Positions 33,301-45,248 are shown, counted from the first letter of the stretch. The stretch: 58,000 nucleotides of DNA from Adiantum capillus-veneris (GCA_014529385.2 CM043962.1:38039098-38097097), one strand, 5' to 3'. Program-made: numbers and translations. The notes: generated by a model not told the origin, from the letters alone.

Positions 33301-33545
33301 AGTCTAATTACATGATGAAAGGTTGTGATTGAAGCTATAAAGAGGACTTGGATGGGGCAAAAGGATCAAGGTTTTTGGACATGAAAGACGAGTCAAAGAC
33401 TTGGAAAACATTGCAAAAGTTCTTCTTGGCATGCAATCCCTCCTTGCTTGAACTCAATGCTTTGTTATTCATCAAGGCAGGAGGTTGCATTAAAGGGTTT
33501 CTGGCGCTAGTAAATTAGAATAAGATTTATTTAGATATCTCCACA
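30350..33545. other. Gene-free AT-rich interval
   Basis: No recognisable gene. At 32614 CACTACTAGAAAATTA resembles a CACTA-type transposon terminus but no partner end was found. Poly-A/T runs are frequent. Confidence 0.4.
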
Positions 33546-34010
33546 TGCAGGATGATCTTGTATATGATACAATGTTGCCTTTGTTTAATGGTGGGAGTAC
33601 AAATGGAGATCTTGTGATGAGGCACACATGCAACAAATGCATGTTTTAAATGATGTTATAGATCATCCATTTTTTGATGCAACTTTATGATGTGTAATTA
33701 TTGAGGATAGGGCTGGAAACGAGCAAGCTAGAGGTATGCTAAGATGGCTAGTGCAAACCTTGCATAATAGTAAACTGATTGCACACCTTAGCATGTCTCT
33801 TATGCATCAAATTGTTATGTTTTGGCTATGTCTAGTATGTATGATGAGGAAGAACCTTTGTCATTTAGTGGAGCACAAAAGTCCAAAAAGTGTTTGATTG
33901 CAATGCAGTCTGAGTATGATTCTATTGTAAAAATTGGCACATGGTGTTTTGTGACTTGCCATATGTAAAAAATAGGACATGCTATTGTACTACCACTTGT
34001 CATATGACTA
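33546..34010 (+). pseudogene. Degenerate copia family 1 linker/RT start
   Basis: It aligns by eye with 16620-17050 in copy E: GATACAATGTTGCCTTTGTT, TGGTGGGAGTACAAATG, GAGCAAGCTAGAGGTATGC, ATGGCTAGTGCA and GGCACATGG. Many indels and stops make it the oldest relic of this family in the window. No LTRs are attached. Confidence 0.7.
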
Positions 34011-34620
34011 TCAAAAGATGGAATATCCCCTTAGTGATTTTCTCAAGCATGGTAGCTAGGGGATGAGAGCCATTTGCAAAGAAAAGACGGGCTAGAGGGT
34101 AGCCTTGCTTGATTGAACTTTTGGCTTTGAAGGCTCTCACAATTTTGTTATTACAGAGAAGTTTTGAGTAGCTTTCGGCTCTCATGGTGTATAGAATCTG
34201 ACACATATGGGGTCAAGAGCCTTCATGACGCCTTCTATGTATGACTAGGAAAACTAATCATAAGCTTTATCAAGGTCGAGCCAAAGGAGGATACATTCAT
34301 TTTTTGTGATGTTTGAATACTCTATAACAACCATCATTACAAGAATGTTGTTGTATATTGACCTTCTTTTCATAAAGCCATATTGCGCTTCCACTTCTTC
34401 TTTAATTCTTTGGTGCTTGTCCTCACAAGCTTTCTTCATCCTACGCCCTGTTCTTTTTATCACCGTTTGGATACTCCGAGCAAGAGTGTCTCGAGCCCTT
34501 GGATTATCCGCAATGACATATTTTTCAAGCTTGCTCATTGTTTTTTTGACAAGGCTTCTAAAAGGTGGCTCCTTGAAGAGGTGTTTCCCTGTGTACTAGC
34601 TTCTTCTTATTCCCTTTAGG
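34000..34620 (-). pseudogene. LINE reverse transcriptase relic
   Basis: Minus-strand frames read QYGFMKRRSIYNNILVMM...LLWLDLDKAYD (34254-34538), the LINE RT palm-entry motif, and SSIKQGYPLARLFFANGSHPLATML (34000-34206), matching the KQGCPLSPLLF motif. The YADD region is not present. It differs from the LINE at 40.5-43.6 kb and looks nearer to typical plant L1-type elements. Confidence 0.7.
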
Positions 34621-35647
34621 GTAGTGATCTTCTCCTTTGATCCATCCTAGTTTGATTGATATTGGGGCAAGTGATACAACCTTCATTTTTACCGAGGAGA
34701 TGGCAAGTCAGCTTGATGGGAGCAATAGCATTTGTGTAGTTTGAAGATTGTGTTAGCACGGTGAAAGCTTGCATAAATAAAATAAGCCTTTGAGAAGAAG
34801 ATTTATGATGCATTTGAGATTTATTGCATCTTGAAGCATTGAAATGTTCTTTTGTTGTTGGCATGCTAAAACATGCCTTAGAAAAGAAAGAAGATATGAT
34901 CGGTGGTAAAGAAAGAAGATATGATCGGTGGCTCCACCATGCAAGTTGTCCTTAGTTCTGATCAGTGGTCTTGCCTTGCGAGTAGCATTCTTTTTTTGGC
35001 CATGGGGCTTGGTGATGGCCCCTTCTTCATCTTTGAAGATAATTCATGTCAACTTGTCTATTGATGTACTGGTTTGAGAGACCGCGGCATAGGTTTGTTG
35101 TGGTGGTCTTGTGGAGTTGATGGCAATCCTACTGGTGGGGTGTCATCGTTTGATGGCTCCCCCACTCCCTTTTTGTCGATGGCCCCTTTACACTGATGAT
35201 GGAGACATATGGGCTCCGCCCATCGCTTGGACTCTTCTATGGCATTTGGTGATCTTCCGTGGTGATGGGCTAGCAGGGTGGCAGGCGCTTGCTCTCTGGT
35301 GGCAGTCGAGGTGGCTTTTAAAGGTCTCTCCCTTATTATGATGGCTTTCTTTTGGAGGTATATGTGTTTTAATGGATTTGTTAGGTTATCATTTCTGCTT
35401 GAAAGGCAAGTTGTCTAGTGGCAAGGTTGGTCGCATGTGGTAGCCATGTAGGAACTATATGTGTATGGGTTTATTGACTTGAGTTGTTTGATGTAGTCTT
35501 ATCTGATGGTTGTGGTGTGGTGGCTCATGTCTTCTCTCCACTTGAACGCTTGGTGATTCTTTTTGTGGTTTCCAATTTTGAGCATGGAGTTTGTATAGTT
35601 CGTTGCTTTTAATTTAATCTATATGTAACTCTCTCCATTAGAGAGAG
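34621..35647. other. No gene recognised
   Basis: It contains a short direct duplication (AAAGAAAGAAGATATGATCGG twice near 34884-34926, partly overlapping). No coding or element ends were identified. Confidence 0.4.
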
Positions 35648-35649
35648 TA

Positions 35650-35725
35650 CTACAAGAAAAAACAAGGTGAAAATTCATTGTGGCCTATATAAGGCTACCA
35701 AGAAGAGTTTCATAATAAAAGCTTC
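35650..35725 (+). mobile_element. CACTA-like terminus (weak)
   Basis: TACTACAAGAAAAAACAAGG resembles the CACTACAAGAAAA ends of En/Spm transposons except for the first base. The next ~55 bp match the reverse complement of 45880-45932 at about three quarters of positions. This is therefore a repeated transposon-end sequence, though the pairing of ends is not proven. Confidence 0.35.
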
Positions 35726-37402
35726 TTTGTGAGAGGAACGTGACACTAGTATTTGAAAACATGTGGTATCACAATAAAAAATTATGTTTTTTTGAAAAAA
35801 AGTGTGACAACAATCAACTATTTAGTTTACAATATATTACAAAAGCATACACAATACTCAATGCCCCTCTTTAAAGAGAGGAACACAAATGTCAACGCCC
35901 TCTCACAAGTGTTTTAATAAAAGTATTTTAAAATAAAATTTATTATCATTAACTTGCCATGTGGCATTAATCAACAAGCTTTTTTCAATGGTCTAGATTT
36001 GCACCCAAAAATCAACCCTTTACTAAGGACTACTTATGTCAAAAACAAGTGAGGGATTCACCGGTCTACCTACCTACCGAGTAGCAAGTAGAGAAATTAT
36101 AAATGTGGAAGGATTGGGCCTTAAGTTACTCTAGAGTGGAATTTGTTGCTTCCTATAGTCTTAGTTTATGCATTAAATAAAAGTAATGGTGCGCTTTTAT
36201 TTGATGAGTGGACACGACAATGAGAATAGCAGTGGACGCGACTATGCTTTCATTTTTAATGATGTCCTAAATTTTTAATCTTAAAAATTGAACCTGAATT
36301 TTGTGACACGGTGCACTTCTATCTTAATCATCAATTAATTTATTTTCATTGAAAACAAGGCAATATCCAACAAAGCATAAGATTTTCAATGAAAATGCAT
36401 AAGACTTTCTCATTCTATGACATTTTTTTACCAAAAAAAAGAAGAAGAACGATATTGAAGATTGTGGAAAGAAAAGCGTTTATTCTTTCCATCCGTTCCA
36501 TATTCATTGCCACTCTCTTTCGTCCAATCAAAAAAGAAAAAAAAAAGACAAATTATCAAAACACCCCTGTAACTTGTGGAAATTTCTAAAATATCCCTCA
36601 AATTTTAAAAAAAATCTCAATATACCCCTTATATTCTCCCAAAAATTCCAAAATGCCTTGTTCTCCCAAATTTTCAAAATACCCCTCATTAACCTTTCAA
36701 ACATCTCTTACGATCACTTTTTTTCCTAACTCTTCACAAGAAGATCGGTTCTCCCTCAATGGAAGATGATAGGACCAGGATTTCAAAATGCTATTGCGGG
36801 CACAAGATGCAATCGTTCATCATTTGTAAACAAAAGATGCCTCTATTTGTGAACTCATTGCTGAATAATTTTGTTCAAAATAAATCTTCATTGTCATATA
36901 GATTACACTATGCAAAAATTGAGGCAAATCCGTTCCAAAATTATACAAGGGCATATTGAAAATTTGTGAAATTTGAAAGATATTTTGGGACTTTCCACAG
37001 AGTATAAAGATATTTTGATAATTTTATTAAACAAGTGAAAGAATCACGATGACTTTTTAAAATAAGTAGAACGTGATAAAATCATTAGGTTGAGTTTAAG
37101 TAGAATCAGTGTTCAAGAAAGGATTGCCTCAGCTTAGCCTTGAGCCGGTTGAAAATGGAGACTACTTGGTTACAAACCATGGTAAAGGGAAGAAAAACTG
37201 GTGAAATGTGTGAGAAAATAGTTCAAAAATCTTACAGATTTTAAATTTATGCTAATATTTTTGATTCGTTTCTTTGTGGGAAGGAAACTCAATCGCTTAA
37301 TACAAGAGACTTTCTTGAATATTGACTAGAATTAATTATAGAATGTAGAAAAAATCAAGCCATGTGAGGCTGTGAAATGAAATGTGAAATTAAAAAAACT
37401 CA
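35726..37402. other. Gene-free AT-rich interval
   Basis: Only short ORFs without known motifs. Homopolymer A/T runs and C-rich ACCCCT words near 36560-36690. Confidence 0.4.
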
Positions 37403-37406
37403 TTAA

Positions 37407-38727
37407 CACTAGGTTGGTAATGGGACACTTTTATGTCCTGTTAAGTGACCATTTTCCTTGAATTATGTCAAGAGTTTCAAAATGGATTTTGAGGTGCTAT
37501 CTATCTAGAAAGTTGTCTCATGAGCTGAAAAAAACTTGACATTTTTTTGGAATATCAGTTTCATCTTTAACCTTGTCCTTGCACAACATTTCACAACCTA
37601 AACTGTGTGAAAAAACGGGTCCTGTTTTTGGCTTTTTTCAACTTTTTGCAACTATTGCACTCTAGAATTCATGTTTGTGAGGTCTATAATGCTAGAGAAC
37701 TGTCTTTAGTAGTCCTCAACATGTCCTGATGCTTCTAGGGAGAAATAAATGTTAAAGTTGTAAGTTATGACCAAATTACAAAAAATGTCAAATCCTGTTT
37801 TTTAGCCAATTTTAGCTCTTCTATGATTTTTTTGTTTGCTTTCATGATATCCAAATGTAGTTTTGATTTTCTATATCCCATATTGTAACATAAAGCTAAT
37901 ATTCCTTGAGTTTTTGGGCACCTAATACCCTAATTTGCATAGTACACAACGATGGTTGGTTTTTTCTATTATAGAAGAAAACAAAACATTCTAGTATATC
38001 AAGTATAGCTTTTTCAATATTGCTAGTTTCTTGTGACAACTATATGCATTTTGTAGGTAGTAACCATATCTAGTCATAAGGATCAAATTTGGCTAGATAT
38101 TCAATAGTTTCTATGGGATTCTATAACTCATAATGTTGAACCCAGTTTTTTCATGTTTACTGTATTTAGCACTTCATCTTTGTCCCCAAGATTTCCCTTG
38201 GTAAGAGATGTATTATTCTTTTGACATGCTCCATGTCTCCTTATGAACCTAATGGACAATAGGGAACTAAGAAAACATGCATATATTATTTGTATTCAGC
38301 GTGGCTATAGAAACTTTGATGATAGGTTTGCAGAATGATAAAAATTCAACTTTTTTGTACCTATTTCTTTTGGCAAAACAAAAAATAGTAAGTGAGAAGC
38401 AATCATATGTTCTGATCACTAACCCGTTGAAGTTAACAAGGGAATTTATCTCAAGTTCTACAAAAATCCCTAATCTTATTTTTATACAAAAAAACGTAAG
38501 AAATGACTGTTTTGATGAAAATGTATTAGTCCATCAACTTTGGAGGCTTGGTGTGACCAAAAGATGAGAAATTTTACAAGTCTCTTATTTTTTCCATGTG
38601 TAGTAGGCCTTGAACTATAACCTCACGAAAAAATTTTACAAAATGAGTGGATCTACTATGGTTTTGGAGGTTTTTTTCAAAACCTTGAAATGACACTTTT
38701 ATGTCATGTTAAGTTACCAACCTAGTG
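37407..38727. mobile_element. 1,321-bp non-autonomous DNA transposon candidate with TIRs
   Basis: Both ends are CACTAGGTTGGTAA inverted (37407-37420 and 38714-38727), a perfect 14-bp match, flanked outside by TTAA on both sides (37403-37406, 38728-38731). The inverted match extends through the TTAA, so a TA duplication is equally possible. Just inside each end, in direct orientation, lies an ACACTTTTATGTC(C/A)TGTTAAGT block. No transposase was recognised. The largest ORF (38277-38567, 96 codons, plus) is unknown. The CACTA start is not enough to place it in En/Spm, whose duplications are 3 bp. Confidence 0.6.
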
Positions 38728-38731
38728 TTAA

Positions 38732-39630
38732 TATGTGTGTGTATCCATAGAATTTATTAGAATCATGCAAGTGAAGTTTCACTTTACATTCTAAAACAAT
38801 AGAATGCACAAAAAGTCAAGACTATGAAATGAAAGTGAAATAAATATTTAAAGTAAGTTTCCATCGCGAATGAAAACAATGAAAGTCTCCCTAACCCAAC
38901 ACAACACTAAGGTTTCTTTTAGAAAGCAATAGAAAGCAAAAAAGATAGGCCCACAAGTTTTTTGGTTGCTTTTAATAAGTTTGTAAATTTTTCTTTTCGT
39001 GCAAGGGCATCTTGACTTGGTGTTGGACTTTTTGTTTTGAAATCTCTTCTTTAATTTGTAAATTGCCCACACACAGATGTTTTAATATGACAGAAGTTTG
39101 TTTGTCAAAGCCTTGCATGACATTTTATTGTTTTGAATGCCTTGTTTTTTTTAAAATAATTTACACTTTGCCAGTACCACACAAAGGTCAAAAGCCAAGA
39201 TTCTCTCCAGCAAAAAGAATACTCAGGCCAAACGAGTCTTTCTTCTTAGTATTAAAACTACTTTAATCAAAGTCTCTATCAATGTCACCTTTGCATTTCA
39301 CATGGAGTGCACTATTGAGAACTAGTAAGACCTTGCACCTGTCTACAATTCTAAAGGCAACCTAATTTCTAAGCTTCATAATCTAGCTACCTCCACTCGC
39401 CAATGTGAAAGCACAAAGCACAACACATACACAAAGGTGGGCCTTCAATGCTCACCCTCCCTTCACAAGTATATACTATATAGCGCAAGCGAAGAGGGGC
39501 ATAACCATAAATAATGATTGTGTATACTATAAATATATTCCTTTTTGGCCTTCAAAAGGCCATAGGGGAAGGTTGAGAAAAGGTGCAAATTTTGAGTCTT
39601 TGCTGCAAAGTGTGTCGATGGTGGACATGT
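38732..39630. other. No gene recognised
   Basis: The DNA is AT-rich, with one palindromic word TTGGCCTTCAAAAGGCCA near 39546-39563. No element ends could be defined. Confidence 0.35.
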
Positions 39631-39691
39631 TGTTACCATATCCATGTGGTAGTGATGTGTGTGAACACACTTAGGATGGTTGGGGCATTTT
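39631..39691 (+). repeat. Copia family 1 LTR 5'-end fragment
   Basis: TGTTACCATATCCATGTGGT through GGGGCATTTTT matches the first ~61 bp of the LTR at 18547. The rest of that LTR type appears only at 45932-46100, so the two may be parts of one LTR split by a later ~6.2-kb insertion. Confidence 0.55.
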
Positions 39692-40208
39692 TGGCCTTCT
39701 AAAAGCCTTAGTGAGCTATGGGTGAAGGTCGTTCAAATTTTATGGCTTGACAAGTGTCCCCAAGGATCTTAAAAGTCTTTCAATGAAAAGAAATGATGGT
39801 CTTTTGAATGATATTTTCTAGAGTTGCATTCACCTTGTTGAATTAAAAAGTGTATTCATAAGAGTTTGATCTCATGATGGAAAGTATTGATAAAGAGTCT
39901 TTTGATTTAAGAAGATTTATTTTATTTATTTATTTGATTATTTACAAAATTATTGTAATCTTAACAATTCATTCATACATTTATTTTCAAAAAATCTAAT
40001 ATTTTATTGTGGAAAGAATTTAAAATGTATTGTCACTTTCTTGTTTTCTTTCTCACGAAACAACCTATCTAAACTATTATAAAGCAAGGAGGGAGGCTGG
40101 ATCCCCCCCTGCCAGATGGCGATCGCTCCCAGTTACTGACCGGCCTAAGGAAAGAGAATTTGAAGTGATGCTGGTCTTTGAATTATCAGCTGCCCGCCGT
40201 TTTGTGCA
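39692..40208. other. No gene recognised
   Basis: AT-rich flank of the GA-minisatellite. No motif supported. Confidence 0.35.
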
Positions 40209-40272
40209 AGTTTCAAGATGGAAAATCACCCGCTTCTTGAAGGTTGCGGACCAAGAGGGAGGGGTTCAACCG

Positions 40273-40336
<64 letters not shown>

Positions 40337-40452
40337 GCTTGCAAGGGTTTTTGTGCAAATCGCCCGCTTCTTGAAGCCTCAAGAGCACGATGGAGGGGCT
40401 CAACCCGTTGAGAGAGAGAGAGAGAGAGATAGATAGATAGATAGATAGATAG
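40209..40452 (+). repeat. GA-linked minisatellite, left block
   Basis: Two units of a ~70-bp sequence (TTTTGTGCAA, CCCGCTTCTTGAAG, GAGGGG(T/C)TCAACC) at 40205-40275 and 40335-40410 are separated by a 56-bp (GA)n and followed by (GA)n(GATA)n. The first unit is diverged. The same unit recurs at 43851-44016. Confidence 0.8.
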
Positions 40453-40505
40453 TTCTATTATCGTCCTGGGAGGTCAAATATGACCTATGGGACCAAATGA
40501 ACATG

Positions 40506-43295
40506 TCACGTGGTGTGAGTGGAGTTCATAAGTGACTCTCGATGCTCAAAAATGGCTGAAATGAGCGTCGCAATAGAGAGTCCACATCGTGGTTGGGAGA
40601 GGAAGGTATGTAGGGAGAGATCATGGCTGAATATAGGGGGAAAAGAGGACCTAATGTGGTCAAAAGCTGAGCACTCAAGTAGTGTGTGGTACTCACTCTC
40701 TCGCACTTGACGAGGGCATAAGGTGCAAAGTCGATGACACTCCTCGCCAGTGCCCCAACGTCCTGTCTCGCAGCGTAGAGAATGGGAGCTAAGACGAATG
40801 GAGGCAATGGTGCGGATCGCACTCAACGGGATGGGCTCAAGGATGTAGGAATGGGTTCGGTTACCTCGTTCCGAGAAGAAGAGAGATTTGTAGTTTGGGG
40901 CAACGTGTGTGGTGTAATGGCTGAAGCGAGAACCTCCGGATTTCTCCCAAGCCGTGATACATTGGCGTTGTAAGAAGGCCTCATTAACTTGGGAGTCGAT
41001 CGACGCATCCTTGACCAAGTGACATGCATCCCATCTTCCAAACCATTTCTTGATATCAAGCATCCACCCCGAACTTAGTATTTTGCTCTTGCATGTCTTT
41101 TGAATCATTTGACTTGCTTCATATGCGATTCTAGGAAGTCGATGCAAAGGGCTACGTTGTGTCTTACGCATGTACTCCACAACCCTTTGCATGCCCAAGA
41201 CCTCAATGGGAAGCAATCCGGACTCAAGAAGTAAGAGCATGTAGGGTGTTTGTGTCTTGACTTGGAGAAAGTTGGTGAGAAAACGCTTTTGGACATTCTC
41301 AAACTCTTTCCAAGTAGACTTCCCGATGCTTCCACCCCACACCTCCACTCCATAAAGAAGCACCGGTGTCACCAATGTGTCAAAGAGGTACTTTTTGAGA
41401 GCCCAACACTTGATCTCTCCTGCATTGCACATGTTCTCAAATGCATAATAGGCCCTCTTTCCGGCTTCCAAGCGATGCATTGCACAATCCTTCCATTTAT
41501 GATTGGATGGAACCTCAAGGCCAAGGTACTTGAAGTGATCTACCACTTCAAGTTTCTCATTGTTATATACAATCCATGGATTTTCATCATTGAGGGTCTT
41601 TACAAGCATAACCTTGGTTTTGGATCCATTCACGATCAGCCCGCTATGTAGGCAAAAGCGTTCCAAGACACTCATAAGCTTTTGTGCATCTTCTAAGGTA
41701 TGTGCCAAGAGCACTACATCATCGGCATAAAGCAAAAGCATGATCACCGCATTTCCAATCTTAACCTCTTCTATGCCTTCTTGCTGCATAAAGTCAAGAA
41801 CTATGCATTCCAATTTATCAATGAGTAGCCCAAAGAGGGTTGGGGAAAGTGGGCATCCTTGTTTGACACCAATAGTGCTTGCAAAAAATTCTGAAATTCC
41901 ATCTCCCATATGTAATCGACATATCACTTTTTGGTAGATGCGAAAGACTGCATGCATAAATTCTCTCGGCACTTGAAGGCTTTGCATACGTCTCCAAAGA
42001 TTTCCTCGCGGTACCATGTCAAAAGCTTTCTTGAAATCCACAAAGCAACAATACAACTTTTTTCCTTTCAATCGAGACGCTTCCATAAGAACTCGAAGAG
42101 TGACAAGGTGATCAATAGTGCTATGATGCTTTCGAAAACCTGCTTGGCCAAGTGCACGTTTGCCATTCTTTTCAGCCCATTCACTTATCTTCATCTCCAT
42201 GATACATCCAAATAACTTTGCCATTAAAGAACCAACCATTATAGTGCGATAGTTGTTCACATTGTTTACATCTTCTCCTTTGTGCAAAGGTTTGATCCAA
42301 TTTGCAATCCAATCATGAGGCATGCCATACTGAAGTGCAAGGTTAAACATATCGCATATCCAATATCGTGTTTTCTTGCTTGTCCATTTAATCATTTCAG
42401 CCTTGACACCTTGAAGGTCACCTGCCTTGCGAGTAGCAAGTTTCTCAAGCGCGCGGCATACATCTTCAATGGTAAAGAAAGGAGACATAAACGGAAGGGA
42501 GCTACAACACTCCATCTTATCAACATTGGGTTGCTCATAGAGATTCTTACAATGCATATACATATCCTCAAGAGTCAAGTCACCAAAGCTCTCAACGCGC
42601 TTGCCTTTTAGATTTTGCCAAAACTTGCCACATGCATGTGCTTTCTCTTGTGCTAAAAGAAGTTTTTTTTCGACTTCCCACCTTCTCCTCTTCTTTTGAA
42701 CAAGTGCTTTGTATGTGTGTGAACATTCCAAGTAAACTTCCTTGTCTTTGATTGCATCCAATCTTAACAAGTGTTTTCGGGCTTGACAACATTCCATGTC
42801 AAACCATTTCTTCTTGGTGCTACCCTTCTTAGACCTTTTGCAAGACACGTGTTTCACCAAAAAGCATTCCTTCGCACAAGAGAAAATTACTTCTTTGAAA
42901 ACTTTCCACTTGCATTCTAATGTTGGGCTCTCTTGATGCTCTATCATGATTAACATTTGGTCCACCATATCAGCATATATAAGTGCTCGTTTGAAGTCTA
43001 GACGTAGGTACAAATGATTCACATCATGATTGGAGGCTACATGCTCGGGCCGTTTACCACACTTGAAGTCAATACACAACATCCTATGATCCGATTCCGG
43101 ATTCCATTCACCAAGTGTAAAGCTTTGTATGCATTCTAGAGTGGCTTCCGAGAACAACATATAGTCAATCACGCTAGCACCGTTGTGCTTTCTACATGTA
43201 AAGTCATTGGTGCCTTGCCATAGAGATACACCATTTGCAATGAGCATTCCGGTACTATTGCACATATGTAGAAGTGAATTTCCATAGTGATCCAC
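40506..43295 (-). CDS. LINE ORF2: endonuclease C-term, reverse transcriptase, zinc motif (929 aa)
   Basis: Residues 1-80 are the last part of an APE-type endonuclease (VIDYMLFS, ESDHRMLCID with the catalytic-type D and H). The N-terminal ~170 residues carrying the other catalytic residues are absent. RT spans about 275-600: HKGEDVNNVNNYRTI, QAGFRKHHSTIDHL, CCFVDFKKAFDMV, GVKQGCPLSPTLFGLLI, and YADDVVLL near 520, all intact. Near 855-880 is a C-terminal CTLCPRQVRESEYHTLLEC zinc-knuckle-like motif. No RNase H domain is evident. This is the longest undamaged frame in the window and implies a recent insertion or constraint. Confidence 0.9.
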   Translation of the reverse strand: MDHYGNSLLHMCNSTGMLIANGVSLWQGTNDFTCRKHNGASVIDYMLFSEATLECIQSFTLGEWNPESDHRMLCIDFKCGKRPEHVASNHDVNHLYLRLDFKRALIYADMVDQMLIMIEHQESPTLECKWKVFKEVIFSCAKECFLVKHVSCKRSKKGSTKKKWFDMECCQARKHLLRLDAIKDKEVYLECSHTYKALVQKKRRRWEVEKKLLLAQEKAHACGKFWQNLKGKRVESFGDLTLEDMYMHCKNLYEQPNVDKMECCSSLPFMSPFFTIEDVCRALEKLATRKAGDLQGVKAEMIKWTSKKTRYWICDMFNLALQYGMPHDWIANWIKPLHKGEDVNNVNNYRTIMVGSLMAKLFGCIMEMKISEWAEKNGKRALGQAGFRKHHSTIDHLVTLRVLMEASRLKGKKLYCCFVDFKKAFDMVPRGNLWRRMQSLQVPREFMHAVFRIYQKVICRLHMGDGISEFFASTIGVKQGCPLSPTLFGLLIDKLECIVLDFMQQEGIEEVKIGNAVIMLLLYADDVVLLAHTLEDAQKLMSVLERFCLHSGLIVNGSKTKVMLVKTLNDENPWIVYNNEKLEVVDHFKYLGLEVPSNHKWKDCAMHRLEAGKRAYYAFENMCNAGEIKCWALKKYLFDTLVTPVLLYGVEVWGGSIGKSTWKEFENVQKRFLTNFLQVKTQTPYMLLLLESGLLPIEVLGMQRVVEYMRKTQRSPLHRLPRIAYEASQMIQKTCKSKILSSGWMLDIKKWFGRWDACHLVKDASIDSQVNEAFLQRQCITAWEKSGGSRFSHYTTHVAPNYKSLFFSERGNRTHSYILEPIPLSAIRTIASIRLSSHSLRCETGRWGTGEECHRLCTLCPRQVRESEYHTLLECSAFDHIRSSFPPIFSHDLSLHTFLSQPRCGLSIATLISAIFEHRESLMNSTHTT

Positions 43296-43335
43296 TTCTT
43301 TTGCATCATTAGAACTTCAATTATACATGTATGAG

Positions 43336-43572
43336 TCATCCATTCTTCTTGAGACATGTGGCATGTCTACTTGTTGTGTGTCGTGCGCGCAACTCTTCAC
43401 CTTGTTTGTTGACGGTTTCTTGTAACGAGATCAAGTAAGCCATGATCATTGCTTCCGTTGTTGTAGATGATGTGGTTGGATTAGCATCCAAATTCCTTGG
43501 AGATTTTGCATCATTCTCCATGGCGAGTGTGGCTTTTCCACCCTTGCGAGTTTTGTCTGACATTGTCTTCAA
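43336..43572 (-). CDS. Short basic ORF upstream of LINE ORF2 (78 aa)
   Basis: It starts with a Lys/Arg-rich stretch (KTRKGGKATLAMEN), followed by a Ser/Thr-rich part and a possible short helix (LISLQETVNKQGEEL). It could be the start of a LINE ORF1 truncated by the same deletion that removed the endonuclease N-terminus, since it ends 40 bp before ORF2. No RRM or zinc motif is seen. Confidence 0.4.
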   Translation of the reverse strand: MKTMSDKTRKGGKATLAMENDAKSPRNLDANPTTSSTTTEAMIMAYLISLQETVNKQGEELRARHTTSRHATCLKKNG

Positions 43573-43783
43573 GTCGGCAACAAAAACACAAAGTTTTGAC
43601 AGTTTTTTCAGTTCTGAGATGCTGTTACAGAAAAGCCTTCCATTACACAGAAAAATTATGTCTTTACATCAATGCGTAGAGGGCTTCCTGCTCTTCGATT
43701 GAGGCTATAGATCACCTAAATCGGAGTTCGGATGAGCAAGTTATGGTCAAAAGAGTGAACTGCTGTCTACTAGGTCAAAAAAC

Positions 43784-43788
<5 letters not shown>

Positions 43789-43854
<66 letters not shown>

Positions 43855-44016
43855 TTGCAAGGATTTTTGTGCAAATTGCCCGCTTCTTGAAGCCTCGAGA
43901 GCACGACGGAGGGGCTCAACCCAGAGAGAGAGAGAGAGAGAGAGAGATGCTTGCAAGGATTTTTGTGCAAATTGCCCGCTTCTTGAAGCCTCGAGAGCAC
44001 GACGGAGGGGCTCAAC

Positions 44017-44080
<64 letters not shown>

Positions 44081-44090
44081 TACAGAGATG
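43789..44090 (+). repeat. GA-linked minisatellite, right block
   Basis: (GA)n, then a 71-bp unit (43851-43921, starting ATGCTTGCAAGGATTTTTGT), (GA)n, a second virtually identical unit (43948-44016), and (GA)n to about 44077. The two units look identical by eye, unlike the diverged left block. Confidence 0.9.
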
Positions 44091-44860
<770 letters not shown>

Positions 44861-44940
44861 GAACGAGCGAGCGAGACTCGTGTTAGTTCTAGCCAGAGGA
44901 GGAGAAGAAGAAGAAGAAAAAGAATAAGAGGAGAGAAGTG

Positions 44941-45001
44941 AAATGATATATTAACGTATTCAAGAGGCCAAAATGGCCTATGAGACCAAACTATTACAAT
45001 C
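44941..45001 (-). repeat. LINE-like 3' module, copy 2
   Basis: The minus strand reads TTTGGTCTCATAGGCCATTT, then GGCCTCTTGAATACGTTAATATATCATTTCA-type sequence; CT-rich DNA follows. See also 23510 and 45249. Confidence 0.65.
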
Positions 45002-45082
45002 TAGTGAATCTGTTACCGTGTCTAGGTACAAAATAAAAATAAAAATGAAACTAGAAGTGCTACTAGCAAGAACTGAGCTGGA

Positions 45083-45200
<118 letters not shown>

Positions 45201-45248
45201 GCATAGGAGGGAGACTCCTATGAATGCTTCGGTCGATTGCCACATAAG

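Larger units (their letters stand above)
40452..43580 (-). mobile_element. LINE (non-LTR retrotransposon), minus strand
   Basis: It comprises a 929-codon ORF2-like frame, a short upstream ORF, and a 3' end (minus strand) running GGTCCCATAGGTCATATTTG into (TATC)n/(CT)n. No poly(A) tail is present, so the element ends in a microsatellite. The 5' limit near 43580-43780 is uncertain. Its 3' module is shared with three other places in the window. Confidence 0.75.
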
